DNA of 64,000 nt from NCBI GenBank assembly GCA_900545525.1, contig UQZX01000010.1, forward strand, positions 30,722 through 94,721. The letters are read 5' to 3'. A model generated the notes under the pieces. That model was not told the origin of the DNA and did no database searches. It saw only the letters and a program-made list of their open reading frames with translations. The translations under genes and the position numbers were made by a program. This document shows positions 27,689 to 36,784 of the stretch, in pieces (positions within the stretch are counted from its first letter, which is position 1; each line of letters starts with the position of its first letter). This DNA is from an uncultured Prevotella sp. GTDB lineage: Bacteria > Bacteroidota > Bacteroidia > Bacteroidales > Bacteroidaceae.

Positions 27689-28510
27689 ATGAACAACAGG
27701 GAATGGAAAACAATAAGAGAGTTTGAGGAGATACTGTTTGAAGAGTATAACGGCATAGCAAAGATAACAATAAACCGCCCGCGCTACCGCAATGCCTTTA
27801 CGCCGAAGACAACGTGGGAGATGTCTCAGGCGTTCTCGCTGTGCAGGGAAATGCAGGAAATAAGCGTGGTTTTGCTTACGGGAGCCGGTGACACGGCTTT
27901 CTGTTCCGGCGGAGACATGAACGTGAAAGGACGCGGAGGGTATATCGACGGTGAAGGTATACCGCGCCTGAGTGTGCTTGACGTGCAGATGCAGATACGC
28001 CGTCTGCCCAAGCCGGTGATAGCCATGGTAAACGGATTTGCCATAGGCGGAGGTCATGTGCTTCATCTTGTGTGCGACCTTACCATTGCAAGCGAGAACG
28101 CGGTATTCGGACAGACGGGACCGAAGGTCGGCTCTTTCGATGCCGGTTTCGGAGCGTCGTACCTCGCACGCATAGTGGGGCAGAAGAAAGCACGTGAGAT
28201 ATGGTTCCTCTGTCGTAAGTATTCTGCCGCCGAAGCAGAGCGCATGGGGCTTGTAAACAAGGTCGTTCCTCTTGGCAGGCTTGAAGATGAGTGTGTGGAA
28301 TGGGCTGAGACGATGATGCAGCATTCGCCGCTTGCACTGCGCATGATAAAGGCGGGGCTTAATGCAGAGCTTGACGGACAGGCGGGAATACAGGAACTTG
28401 CGGGCGATGCCACCATGCTTTATTATTTTCTTGACGAGGCACAGGAAGGCGGAAAGGCGTTCCTCGAGAAGCGGAAGCCCGATTTCAAGAAGTATCCTAA
28501 GCTGCCTTGA
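27689..28510 (+). CDS. menB: 1,4-dihydroxy-2-naphthoyl-CoA synthase
   Basis: A 273-residue crotonase-fold enzyme that closes the naphthoate ring from o-succinylbenzoyl-Co[17 protein letters not shown] near residue 30, [11 protein letters not shown] near residue 71 (oxyanion hole), [19 protein letters not shown] near residue 113, and [19 protein letters not shown] near residue 138 are all typical MenB signatures. The aspartate-containing GSFDAG segment distinguishes MenB from general enoyl-CoA hydratases. It lies 47 bp after menD and 64 bp before menC. Confidence 0.96.
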   Translation: MNNREWKTIREFEEILFEEYNGIAKITINRPRYRNAFTPKTTWEMSQAFSLCREMQEISVVLLTGAGDTAFCSGGDMNVKGRGGYIDGEGIPRLSVLDVQMQIRRLPKPVIAMVNGFAIGGGHVLHLVCDLTIASENAVFGQTGPKVGSFDAGFGASYLARIVGQKKAREIWFLCRKYSAAEAERMGLVNKVVPLGRLEDECVEWAETMMQHSPLALRMIKAGLNAELDGQAGIQELAGDATMLYYFLDEAQEGGKAFLEKRKPDFKKYPKLP

Positions 28511-28574
28511 GACAATGAGGATATAGCCTGAGAACTTAAGGAGCGGAAATTACGGACTGAAATACTTTACAGGC

Positions 28575-29612
28575 ATGCACTATAAAATATCCATAACAGA
28601 ACGTGTCTTGCACTTCAAAAATCCCGCAGGTACATCCCGCGGGGTATACAACACGCGCCGTTCGTGGTTTTTGGAACTTTCTTCCGATGATAAAGAAGGA
28701 TGTACGGGACTGGGAGAATGTGCCCCTCTTCCGGCGTTGAGCTGTGACGACATTGAAGATTATGCCGCTGTGCTGAGGGAGTTCTGCGACGGTTTTGAGC
28801 GCACGGGTGTCATCGACTATGAAGGTATGAGGGATTATCCGTCGATGCTGTTCGGTCTTGAAACGGCATTGGCACACTTTAATGCCGGCAGCACCATGCT
28901 GTTTGATACGCCTTTTAGCCGTGGCGAGGAGGGAATACCTATAAACGGGCTTGTGTGGATGGGCACGTTTGAGGAGATGAGCGCACGGATAGAGGAAAAG
29001 ATAAGGCAGGGCTTCGGTTGCATAAAGCTGAAGATAGGCAGCATAGACTTTGACAGGGAGATAGAGCTGATAAGGCAGATACGCGGCAGATTTGGCAGGA
29101 AGGACATTGAACTGAGGGTGGATGCCAACGGCGCCTTTACGCCCGACGAGGCACCGGAGAGGCTTGAAATGCTGGCACGATACGACATTCATTCCATAGA
29201 ACAGCCTGTAAGGGCAGGGCAATGGGAAGCAATGGCAGACTTGTGCCGACGCTCTCCGCTGCCTGTGGCGCTGGATGAAGAGCTGATAGGCGTGAACGAC
29301 AGCATCAGGAAACGGGAATTGCTTGATAAGATACAGCCTGCGTATATAATACTTAAGCCATCCTTGCACGGAGGCATGCAGGGTACACGTGAGTGGGTGG
29401 AGCTTGCCGCCATGCGGGGGATAGGAAGCTGGGTGACGAGTGCACTGGAAAGCAACGTGGGACTTAATGCCGTTGCACAGCTGACGGCAGATATATACGG
29501 CAGCAACATCGTGATGCCGCAGGGACTTGGTACGGGTCAGCTGTTCACGGACAACATACCTATGCCGATAGAGATAAGGAAGGATATGCTATGGTGCTTG
29601 AAGAGTTTATAG
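28575..29612 (+). CDS. menC: o-Succinylbenzoate synthase
   Basis: A 345-residue enolase-superfamily dehydratase that makes o-succinylbenzoate from SHCHC. The superfamily residues are in order: lysine pair in CIKLKIG near residue 155, metal ligand in LRVDANGAF near residue 180, glutamate in SIEQPV near residue 207, aspartate in ALDEEL near residue 235, and the catalytic lysine in IILKPSLHGG near residue 260. An N-terminal capping domain covers about residues 1-100. It overlaps menE by 22 nt, a coupling arrangement. Confidence 0.93.
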   Translation: MHYKISITERVLHFKNPAGTSRGVYNTRRSWFLELSSDDKEGCTGLGECAPLPALSCDDIEDYAAVLREFCDGFERTGVIDYEGMRDYPSMLFGLETALAHFNAGSTMLFDTPFSRGEEGIPINGLVWMGTFEEMSARIEEKIRQGFGCIKLKIGSIDFDREIELIRQIRGRFGRKDIELRVDANGAFTPDEAPERLEMLARYDIHSIEQPVRAGQWEAMADLCRRSPLPVALDEELIGVNDSIRKRELLDKIQPAYIILKPSLHGGMQGTREWVELAAMRGIGSWVTSALESNVGLNAVAQLTADIYGSNIVMPQGLGTGQLFTDNIPMPIEIRKDMLWCLKSL

Positions 29613-30574
29613 AAGAGTGGAACAATGAAAGCAACACCGTGAGGGTGCACACAAGCGGTTCGACGGGAAAGCCAAAGGAAATGCTTGTTGAGAAGGAACG
29701 TATGGCGGCAAGTGCGCGTATCACATGTTCGTTTCTCGGACTGAAACGTGGAGATACGTCGCTGCTGTGCATGCCGCTCGACTATATAGCGGGCAAGATG
29801 ATGGTGGTGCGCTCGCTTGTTTGCGGACTGAAACTTATTGCCGTAGAGCCGTCGGGACACCCCCTGCGGGGATTTACGTCAGGCGGATGTCCTGAGATAT
29901 CGTTTGCCGCAATGGTTCCGATGCAGGTATATAACAGCATGCAGGTGGACGGAGAGCGTGAGATATTGCGCGGAATAAGGCATCTTATAATAGGAGGCGG
30001 GGCTGTAGACGGTGAGTTGGCAGCTGCGTTGAAGGACTTTCCCAATGCCGTATGGAGCACTTACGGAATGACGGAGACGTTGTCTCATATAGCTTTAAGG
30101 CGGATTAACGGAGAAGAAGCAAGTGGCTGGTATACACCGTTTAACGGCGTAAGCGTTAAAGTAGACAATCAGTCGAGGATAATAATAGACGCGCCGCATG
30201 TATGCAAGGATGTACTTACGACAAACGATATTGGCGAAATGGCTCCGGACGGACGGTGTTTCAGGGTGCTCGGACGTATGGACAACACCATATGCAGCGG
30301 CGGGATAAAGATACAGATTGAAGAAGTGGAGAGCATGCTGGGACCGTTTGCAGACTTTCCTTTTCTCATAACGAAGAAGAAGGACAGCAGGCTTGGGGAG
30401 ACGGTTGTCATGCTTGTAGAAGGCAGTAACATACCAAAGGCAAAGGAGATATGCGGTAAAGTTCTTCCCAAATACAGCCAGCCGCGTATATATATAAAGG
30501 TGGAGCGGTTGCCGATGACGGAGACAGGCAAGCCGGCACGCCGTGAAGCGCAGCTTATAGCCGAAGGTTGCTGA
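29591..30574 (+). CDS. menE: o-Succinylbenzoate--CoA ligase (AMP-binding)
   Basis: A 327-residue acyl-CoA synthetase that activates o-succinylbenzoate. The AMP-binding signature HTSGSTGKPKEM is near residues 20-31, WSTYGMTETLSHIALR near residue 157, and the C-terminal hinge region VLGRMDNTICSGGIKI near residue 225, with a final lysine in ETGKPARRE. It is much shorter than the 450-490 residues of proteobacterial or Bacillus MenE because the N-terminal subdomain is reduced; the ends look complete and this compact form appears normal for the group. It closes the men operon, 27 bp from the convergent aroB stop. No menA or menH is visible in this operon. Confidence 0.88.
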   Translation: MVLEEFIEEWNNESNTVRVHTSGSTGKPKEMLVEKERMAASARITCSFLGLKRGDTSLLCMPLDYIAGKMMVVRSLVCGLKLIAVEPSGHPLRGFTSGGCPEISFAAMVPMQVYNSMQVDGEREILRGIRHLIIGGGAVDGELAAALKDFPNAVWSTYGMTETLSHIALRRINGEEASGWYTPFNGVSVKVDNQSRIIIDAPHVCKDVLTTNDIGEMAPDGRCFRVLGRMDNTICSGGIKIQIEEVESMLGPFADFPFLITKKKDSRLGETVVMLVEGSNIPKAKEICGKVLPKYSQPRIYIKVERLPMTETGKPARREAQLIAEGC

Positions 30575-30601
30575 CGGATAGGGGAGGCTTTGATGTGCGC
30601 G

Positions 30602-31651
30602 TTATCCTTCGCGGCAGAAGTCGAATGCCTCGAAAATCTCTTTCTTTGTTGCTGTCCGGTCGATATGTATGTCGCCTATGTCACCGAGAAGTGTGAAGTT
30701 TATAATCCCGTTTACGTTCTTTTTGTCGTGCGACATAAGCTCCAGGAGCTCGTTATAGTCATTGCATGTAAAGTCAGTCATGCCGTAATGCTGCCTGATA
30801 AAGCCCACTGTCTGCCTCATTTTGTCAACGGGGAAGCCCTGCTTTATCACACTCAGGTACAGTTCACATATCAGTCCGTATGCCACGGCATATCCATGAA
30901 GCATCGGTTTGCCGCGCTTGATTGCCATGGATTCGAAGGCATGCCCGGCGGTATGTCCAAGGTTAAGAGCCTTGCGTATGCCCTTTTCCTCATGGTCGGC
31001 AGCGACTATACGCTCCTTCACCTGCACGTTGTCGGCAATCATTGTGCCCAGTTCTGTCATGTCGGGCATGGATAAGTCGAATGAAACAAGCCTTGCCCAT
31101 GTGTCAGTGTCGCTTATAAGTCCGTGCTTGAGCATCTCCGCGTATCCTGAAAGAATGTTCCGGATGTCGAGAGTTTTAAGGAAAAGGGTGCTCAGAATAA
31201 CGAATTTGGAATCGTTGAAGACGCCTATCTCGTTCTTTAGTCCGTTGAAGTTGAACCCCGTCTTGCCGCCTACCGATGCGTCGATTATGGACAGCAGGGT
31301 TGTTGGAATGTTGATAAAGTCTATTCCCCGCTTGAATGTAGATGCCGCAAAGCCGCCAAGATCGGTGACCATACCGCCGCCGAGGTTTATCAGGCACGAA
31401 TGTCTTGTTGCCCCGAGACGGCTCAGCTCGGTCCATACATGCTCCACGGAGGCGATGTTCTTGTTTACGTCTGAAGAGGGAATTGTTATCATCCGTGCCT
31501 CCTCAAGGCATCCGTAATCTTTTATCATGCTCCAGCATTTGTCCACGGTGATGTCGTCTGTCAATACGAAAAGCCTGTCATGGCGGCATTGTGATATGGC
31601 GTATTCAAGTTCCGGCTGCAAGTCTTTGGAGATAATGACCCTCTGTTCCAT
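30602..31651 (-). CDS. aroB: 3-Dehydroquinate synthase
   Basis: A 349-residue NAD-dependent enzyme that cyclises DAHP to 3-dehydroquinate, the second step to chorismate. LINLGGGMVTDLGGFAASTFKRG near residue 88 is the NAD-binding signature; PTTLLSIIDASVGGKTGFNF near residue 115 holds metal and substrate residues; LNLGHTAGHAFE near residue 231 has the metal histidines. It is a single gene with its own promoter box (31680-31687), convergent with the men operon that consumes its end product. AroE is at 0.4 kb. Confidence 0.95.
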   Translation of the reverse strand: MEQRVIISKDLQPELEYAISQCRHDRLFVLTDDITVDKCWSMIKDYGCLEEARMITIPSSDVNKNIASVEHVWTELSRLGATRHSCLINLGGGMVTDLGGFAASTFKRGIDFINIPTTLLSIIDASVGGKTGFNFNGLKNEIGVFNDSKFVILSTLFLKTLDIRNILSGYAEMLKHGLISDTDTWARLVSFDLSMPDMTELGTMIADNVQVKERIVAADHEEKGIRKALNLGHTAGHAFESMAIKRGKPMLHGYAVAYGLICELYLSVIKQGFPVDKMRQTVGFIRQHYGMTDFTCNDYNELLELMSHDKKNVNGIINFTLLGDIGDIHIDRTATKKEIFEAFDFCREG

Positions 31652-31679
31652 AATGCGATATAATGTGATAAATATGATG

Positions 31680-31687
31680 CAAAAGTA
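31680..31687 (-). promoter_or_regulatory. Promoter -7 box for aroB
   Basis: The minus strand reads TACTTTTG, matching TAnnTTTG, 28 bp upstream of the aroB ATG. Confidence 0.55.
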
Positions 31688-31808
31688 CGTATTTTTATTG
31701 AGAGAATATATCTTTTGTGCGTTTTTCGTGATAAAATGATTAAACTAAATTTACTGCCGGATGTCTAAAAGTACGTATTTTAACAATAAACATATATTGA
31801 CCGTAACG

Positions 31809-34754
31809 ATGAAAAAGCTTATCTTGCTGTCTCTGATGACAGTTCTATCAATGTTTGTATGTGCCCAAAACCGTACTGTATCGGGCAAGTTGACGGACCG
31901 TGACACAAAGGAAGGGGTGATGATGGCAACGGTGCAGATGCTCAGGGCTGACAGCACTTTTGTGAAAGGCACGCTGACAAACGGCAGCGGGGAGTTCAGT
32001 ATCACGGCTCCCGACAACGGAAAGTATCTGTTAAGGTTTACAAGCGTGGGATATACAAGCATAGTGAAGCCCGTTGTAATATCGGAAGACAAGAACAGGG
32101 ATATGGGAAACATCGTTTTCTCCGCCGATGCCATAATGCTGAAAGGGGCGACTGTAGTAGGGCAGGCAGCCAAGGTTACGGTACAGGAAGATACCTTTGT
32201 CTATAACGCTTCGGCATACCGCACGCCCGAAGGCTCGGTTGTCGAGGAGCTTGTAAAGAAGCTTCCTGGAGCGCAGGTCGATGATGACGGCAAGATAACC
32301 ATAAACGGAAAGGAAGTGAAAAAGATACTTGTGGACGGAAAGGAGTTTATGACAGGAGACACTAAGACGGCAATGAAGAATTTGCCTACAAGTATCATAG
32401 ACAAGATAAAGACGTATGAGGAAAAGAGCGACCTTGCAAAAGTGACCGGCATAGACGACGGCGAGGAGGAGACGGTGCTCGATTTCGGCATAAAGAAAGG
32501 AATGAACAAGGGCTTCATGGCAAATGCCGACGCAGCAGCAGGCACACACGGAAGATATGCGGAGAGGCTTATGGGCGGTTATTTCAAGGACAATATGAAG
32601 CTTATGCTCTTCGGCAATGCGAACAATACCAACGACATGGGATTTCCAGGTGGCGGAGGCGGACGTTTCGGAGGCGGCAGACAGGGACTCAATGCAAACA
32701 AGATGCTTGGCGTGAACCTGAACTATGAGAAAGGACAGAAGTTTAATATGAACGGCAGTGTAAGGTGGAACCATGGTGACGGTGATATACGTACGGAACA
32801 GTCTGCGGAGAATTTTGTGAGCAGTGCAGGCTCTTTCTCAAACAGCCTGAACCAGCGTTATACACGAAGCAACAGCTGGAATACTAATTTTCGTATGGAA
32901 TGGAAGCCGGACACGATGACAAACATCCTGTTCCGCCCGAAGATGAGCTATTCTACAAGTGACGGTATAACGATGGGAACATCGGCATCTTATAACGAAG
33001 ACCCGTATATGTATGTGGACGATCCTTTGTCGGAAGATGCGATTGACGAGCTTGCGGAACGCGACCTTATGGTTAATACCAGAAAGAACAGGTCTATATC
33101 ATACGGCAACGACAAGTCTGTCGGGGCAATGTTGCAATACAACAGGAAACTGAACAGTAAAGGGCGCAACATAACGTTGCGTGCGGATGCGAGCTATAAA
33201 GATTCCGACAATAAGAACCTTTCGGTATCCGACGTTCATCTGTATCAGGTAATGGACAAATACGGCAATGATTCCACTTATCAGACAAACCGGTTTAACT
33301 ATACACCGGCGACATCGTCAAGCTATGCCGTGCAGGCTACGTACAGCGAGCCTATATTCAGGGCAATGTTCTTGCAGTTCAGCTATAAGTTTACATATAA
33401 ATATAACAAGAGCGACCGTTCGACATACGACTTCAGCAACATGGGAGAAGACTTCTTCAGCGGCATATCGCCGGCATACAGAGGGTGGGACGGCTATATC
33501 TCGCGCCTTGACAACCCGCTTGAAAGCTATCTCGATGAGAAGCTCAGCCGCTTCTCCGAATATACGAACTATATACATGAGATGCAGCTGATGCTTCGCG
33601 TCATACGCCAGAAGTATAAGATGAACGTGGGAGTAATGGTCCAGCCGCAGAAAACACACTTCGTGCAGGACTATCAGGGAACGCAGGCTGACATGACGAG
33701 AAACGTGGTCAATGTGACGCCGACGTTTGATTTCAGATACCGCTTTTCCAAGGTAAGCAACCTGCGCATAAGGTACAGGGGAACGACTTCGCAGCCGTCA
33801 ATGTCTGATCTTCTCGACATCACGGACGACAGCGACCCGCTTAACATAACGAAAGGTAACCCGGGACTGAAGCCCTCGTTTACCAATACGCTGCACATCA
33901 ATTACAACAACTACATTCAAAACCATCAAAGAGCCATAATGGCTGCATTGAACTACAGCAACACGCGCAACAGCATCAGCAACATGGTGACGTATGACGA
34001 GCAGACAGGCGGACGGACAACGCGCCCGGAGAATATAAACGGCAACTGGAACATGTCGGGCATGCTCATGTTCAACACGGCGATAGACTCAACGGGATAT
34101 TGGAATGTGAATACGTTCACCAGTGCCGGATACAACAACTATGTGGGATATCTGAGCCTTGACAAGCGTGCAGACTCACAGAAGAATACAACGCGTACGA
34201 CAACTTTGTCGGAACGCCTGAGCGGAAGTTACCGTAACAACTGGCTGGAGGTGGAGCTTGACGGAACCCTCAACTATACCCACACGCGCAACCTGCTGCA
34301 AAGCCAGAGCAACCTCGATACATGGCAGTTCTCATACGGCGGTTCGGTGACAGTATACATGCCGTGGGGCATGAGCATTGCCACAAACATGCACGAGAAC
34401 AGCCGCCGCGGATATAACGACAACTCCATGAACACCAATGAGCTGATATGGAATGCACAGATAAGCCAGCCGTTCCTCAAAGGTAATGCACTGAATGTCT
34501 CGCTGCAGTTTTATGACATTCTTCATAACCAGAGCAACTTCAGTCGCACCATAAATGCCATGCAGCGCAGCGATACGCGGTACAACAGTGTGAACAGCTA
34601 TGCCATGCTGCATGTGGTATACCGTATGAACTTGTTCGGTGGCAAGGCTCCGCGTAATGACAGACGGGGACCTGATGCCGGAAGAAGAGGAATGATGCCA
34701 CCTCCTGACAGGGGCTTCGGAGGCGGAAGACCCCCGAGAGGCGGACAGTTTTAA
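31809..34754 (+). CDS. Outer-membrane TonB-receptor-like protein with N-terminal regulatory domain
   Basis: About 981 residues from MKKLILLSLMTVLSMFVCAQ (ATG at 31809), a signal peptide; an in-frame start at 31761 would bury it and is rejected. In order: a carboxypeptidase-like regulatory domain (about residues 22-105, VSGKLTDRDTKEGVMM); a plug region (GSVVEELVKKLPGAQVDDDG); then a long beta-barrel. A glycine-rich patch (PGGGGGRFGGGRQG) lies near residue 285, and the last 30 residues are rich in Gly, Arg and Pro and end GGGRPPRGGQF, so the usual aromatic C-terminal strand is followed by an unusual tail. No SusD-like partner is adjacent, so the ligand is unknown. Confidence 0.85.
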   Translation: MKKLILLSLMTVLSMFVCAQNRTVSGKLTDRDTKEGVMMATVQMLRADSTFVKGTLTNGSGEFSITAPDNGKYLLRFTSVGYTSIVKPVVISEDKNRDMGNIVFSADAIMLKGATVVGQAAKVTVQEDTFVYNASAYRTPEGSVVEELVKKLPGAQVDDDGKITINGKEVKKILVDGKEFMTGDTKTAMKNLPTSIIDKIKTYEEKSDLAKVTGIDDGEEETVLDFGIKKGMNKGFMANADAAAGTHGRYAERLMGGYFKDNMKLMLFGNANNTNDMGFPGGGGGRFGGGRQGLNANKMLGVNLNYEKGQKFNMNGSVRWNHGDGDIRTEQSAENFVSSAGSFSNSLNQRYTRSNSWNTNFRMEWKPDTMTNILFRPKMSYSTSDGITMGTSASYNEDPYMYVDDPLSEDAIDELAERDLMVNTRKNRSISYGNDKSVGAMLQYNRKLNSKGRNITLRADASYKDSDNKNLSVSDVHLYQVMDKYGNDSTYQTNRFNYTPATSSSYAVQATYSEPIFRAMFLQFSYKFTYKYNKSDRSTYDFSNMGEDFFSGISPAYRGWDGYISRLDNPLESYLDEKLSRFSEYTNYIHEMQLMLRVIRQKYKMNVGVMVQPQKTHFVQDYQGTQADMTRNVVNVTPTFDFRYRFSKVSNLRIRYRGTTSQPSMSDLLDITDDSDPLNITKGNPGLKPSFTNTLHINYNNYIQNHQRAIMAALNYSNTRNSISNMVTYDEQTGGRTTRPENINGNWNMSGMLMFNTAIDSTGYWNVNTFTSAGYNNYVGYLSLDKRADSQKNTTRTTTLSERLSGSYRNNWLEVELDGTLNYTHTRNLLQSQSNLDTWQFSYGGSVTVYMPWGMSIATNMHENSRRGYNDNSMNTNELIWNAQISQPFLKGNALNVSLQFYDILHNQSNFSRTINAMQRSDTRYNSVNSYAMLHVVYRMNLFGGKAPRNDRRGPDAGRRGMMPPPDRGFGGGRPPRGGQF

Positions 34755-34770
34755 GCCCTTGAAATAATAA

Positions 34771-34824
34771 ATGTTGCCTTTTTTATGAAAAGACAGTGTT
34801 ATGGCTTCATAAAAAAGGCAACAT
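34771..34824 (+). terminator. Terminator after outer-membrane receptor gene
   Basis: A perfect 19-bp stem (34771-34789 with 34806-34824) with a 16-nt loop, followed by a T-rich run GTTTTTTATG. It is 17 bp after the stop codon. The rest of the gap to 35015 is AT-rich without other features I can name. Confidence 0.8.
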
Positions 34825-35015
34825 GTTTTTTATGAAAATACATCATTGTGTTATCCAACTATTTGCCCTACAGCTAACTTATTGAATATTGGGCTTATAT
34901 AAGGAGGTCTTTATTCATCGTTGTTTTATGATATTTAAACATGATTTAAGTCAATATTTTATGTATTAAAAAACCTAAAAGCTGTACATATACACCTTAT
35001 AAATAACAATTTTAT

Positions 35016-35023
35016 TATCTTTG
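35016..35023 (+). promoter_or_regulatory. Promoter -7 box for glycogen genes
   Basis: TATCTTTG fits TAnnTTTG, 21 bp before the ATG at 35045. Confidence 0.6.
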
Positions 35024-35044
35024 CGCCGGTTATTTTGTTTTTAA

Positions 35045-36715
35045 ATGGGAAAAGAATTATTGTTCCCAGACTATATATTTGAGTCGAGCTGGGAAGTTTG
35101 TAATAAAGTTGGTGGCATTTATACCGTTCTTTCAACGCGCGCTAATACATTGCAGAATGCGATGAAAGACCGTATAATATTTATCGGACCCGATTGCTGG
35201 TCAGGAAAAGACAATCCTTATTTTACGGAAGACAAGAGCCTGTTTAGTGAATGGGCTGATACTGTTACGGCGAAAGACAGTCTGAAGCTAAAGCTCGGTC
35301 GCTGGAATATCCCCGGCAGTCCTATTGCTATACTTGTGGACTTCACTCCATTCTACAAGCGTAAAAACGAGATTTATGCCAAGGTGTGGGAAGACTTCCA
35401 GGTGGACAGCCTCCATGCGTACGGAGACTATGATGAGGCTTCGATGTTCTCTTATGCCGCGGCAAAGGTGGTGGAAAGCTTTTATAAGTTTTATCTGGAT
35501 GAATCAAAGAAGGTTATCTATCACGGCAATGAATGGATGACCGGTCTCGGACTGCTATATATAAAAAGGTATATGCCCGAAATAGCCACGGTGTTTACCA
35601 CCCATGCCACAAGCATAGGACGCAGCATTGCCGGCAACAACAAGCCGCTTTACGATTATCTGTTTGCATATAACGGCGACCAGATGGCGGGAGAGCTTAA
35701 CATGCAGAGCAAGCACTCTATTGAAAAGCAGACGGCAAAGAACGTGGACTGCTTCACTACGGTGAGTGACATAACGGCAAACGAATGCCGCGAACTGCTT
35801 GACGAGCCGGTTCACTTTGTCCTGCCCAATGGCTTTGAGGACGACTTCGTGCCGCGCGGCGCAGAGTTTACGCGCAAGCGCAGGCTGGCAAGGAAACGTG
35901 TATTGCAGATGGCAAACGCACTTATGGGGACCAGTCTCGGGGACGACACGCTCATTGTATCTACAAGCGGACGGTATGAGTTCCGCAACAAGGGCGTTGA
36001 CGTGTATATCGAGGCGATGAACCGCCTGCTGCGCGAAAAGAGCCTGTCAAGGAAAGTGCTTGCTTTCATTGAGGTTCCCGGATGGGTAGGGGAGCCGCGC
36101 AGTGACCTCAAGGAGCGCATGGAGTCGGGAAAGACCTATGACACTCCGCTTGAAGTTCCGATGATAACCCACTGGCTGCATAACATGAGTCATGACAACG
36201 TTCTGAACATGCTTAAATATCTTGACATGCAGAACAGGGCGGACGACAACGTAAAGCTGATTTTCCTGCCATGCTATCTTACAGGTGATGACGGCATCCT
36301 TAACATGAAGTATTATGACCTTGTGCTTGGCAACGACCTTTGTGTCTATCCTTCATACTATGAGCCGTGGGGATACACGCCTCTTGAGGCAATAGCATTC
36401 AAGGTCCCGTGCATAACGACCGACCTCGCCGGTTTCGGACTGTGGGTAAATACCGAGGTAGGGCATGAAGGCGAGATTAAGGACGGCGTGAAGGTGATAC
36501 ACCGCACGGACTATAACTATTCGGAAGTGGCAGACATCATAAAGAATACCATAGCCGAATATTCCAATCTGCCCCCCGATGCAGTGAAGAAATGCAGGGA
36601 CAACGCCGGAAAGTTGTCAAAGAAGGCGCTGTGGACAAACTTCATAAAGTACTATTATCAGGCATACGACCATGCCTTGAGGCAAAGGAACATGAGGCTG
36701 GAAAGCAGCAAGTGA
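35045..36715 (+). CDS. Glycogen synthase, GT3 (eukaryote-like) family
   Basis: A 556-residue glycosyltransferase. The N-terminus FESSWEVCNKVGGIYTVLSTR is the hallmark of GT3, the family of animal and yeast glycogen synthases, which use UDP-glucose and differ from the ADP-glucose GT5 GlgA of most bacteria. Later segments STSGRYEFRNKGVDVYIEA near residue 301 and YPSYYEPWGYTPLEA near residue 436 (catalytic E-x7-E type) are also GT3-like. It lacks the long phosphorylated C-terminal tail of mammalian enzymes. It lies 69 bp upstream of an alpha-glucan phosphorylase, giving synthesis and breakdown of glycogen in one unit. The sugar donor is inferred from family membership. Confidence 0.9.
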   Translation: MGKELLFPDYIFESSWEVCNKVGGIYTVLSTRANTLQNAMKDRIIFIGPDCWSGKDNPYFTEDKSLFSEWADTVTAKDSLKLKLGRWNIPGSPIAILVDFTPFYKRKNEIYAKVWEDFQVDSLHAYGDYDEASMFSYAAAKVVESFYKFYLDESKKVIYHGNEWMTGLGLLYIKRYMPEIATVFTTHATSIGRSIAGNNKPLYDYLFAYNGDQMAGELNMQSKHSIEKQTAKNVDCFTTVSDITANECRELLDEPVHFVLPNGFEDDFVPRGAEFTRKRRLARKRVLQMANALMGTSLGDDTLIVSTSGRYEFRNKGVDVYIEAMNRLLREKSLSRKVLAFIEVPGWVGEPRSDLKERMESGKTYDTPLEVPMITHWLHNMSHDNVLNMLKYLDMQNRADDNVKLIFLPCYLTGDDGILNMKYYDLVLGNDLCVYPSYYEPWGYTPLEAIAFKVPCITTDLAGFGLWVNTEVGHEGEIKDGVKVIHRTDYNYSEVADIIKNTIAEYSNLPPDAVKKCRDNAGKLSKKALWTNFIKYYYQAYDHALRQRNMRLESSK

Positions 36716-36784
36716 TGCAATTATACCGCGCATGGGATTATTTAAATGAACTAAATTCGAACATATAATATTTTAGAATTGATT

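Noticed and set aside
21671..34754. SusC/SusD polysaccharide-utilisation locus
   Set aside because: The two barrel proteins have no SusD-like lipoprotein, glycoside hydrolase or sensor beside them, and they look like the family-3 barrel type.
34771..34824. Further periodic array after the barrel gene
   Set aside because: The stem contains an AAATGTTGCCTTT-like word, but the spacing to the next word is 45 nt rather than a multiple of 22 and the structure is a normal terminator with T tract.
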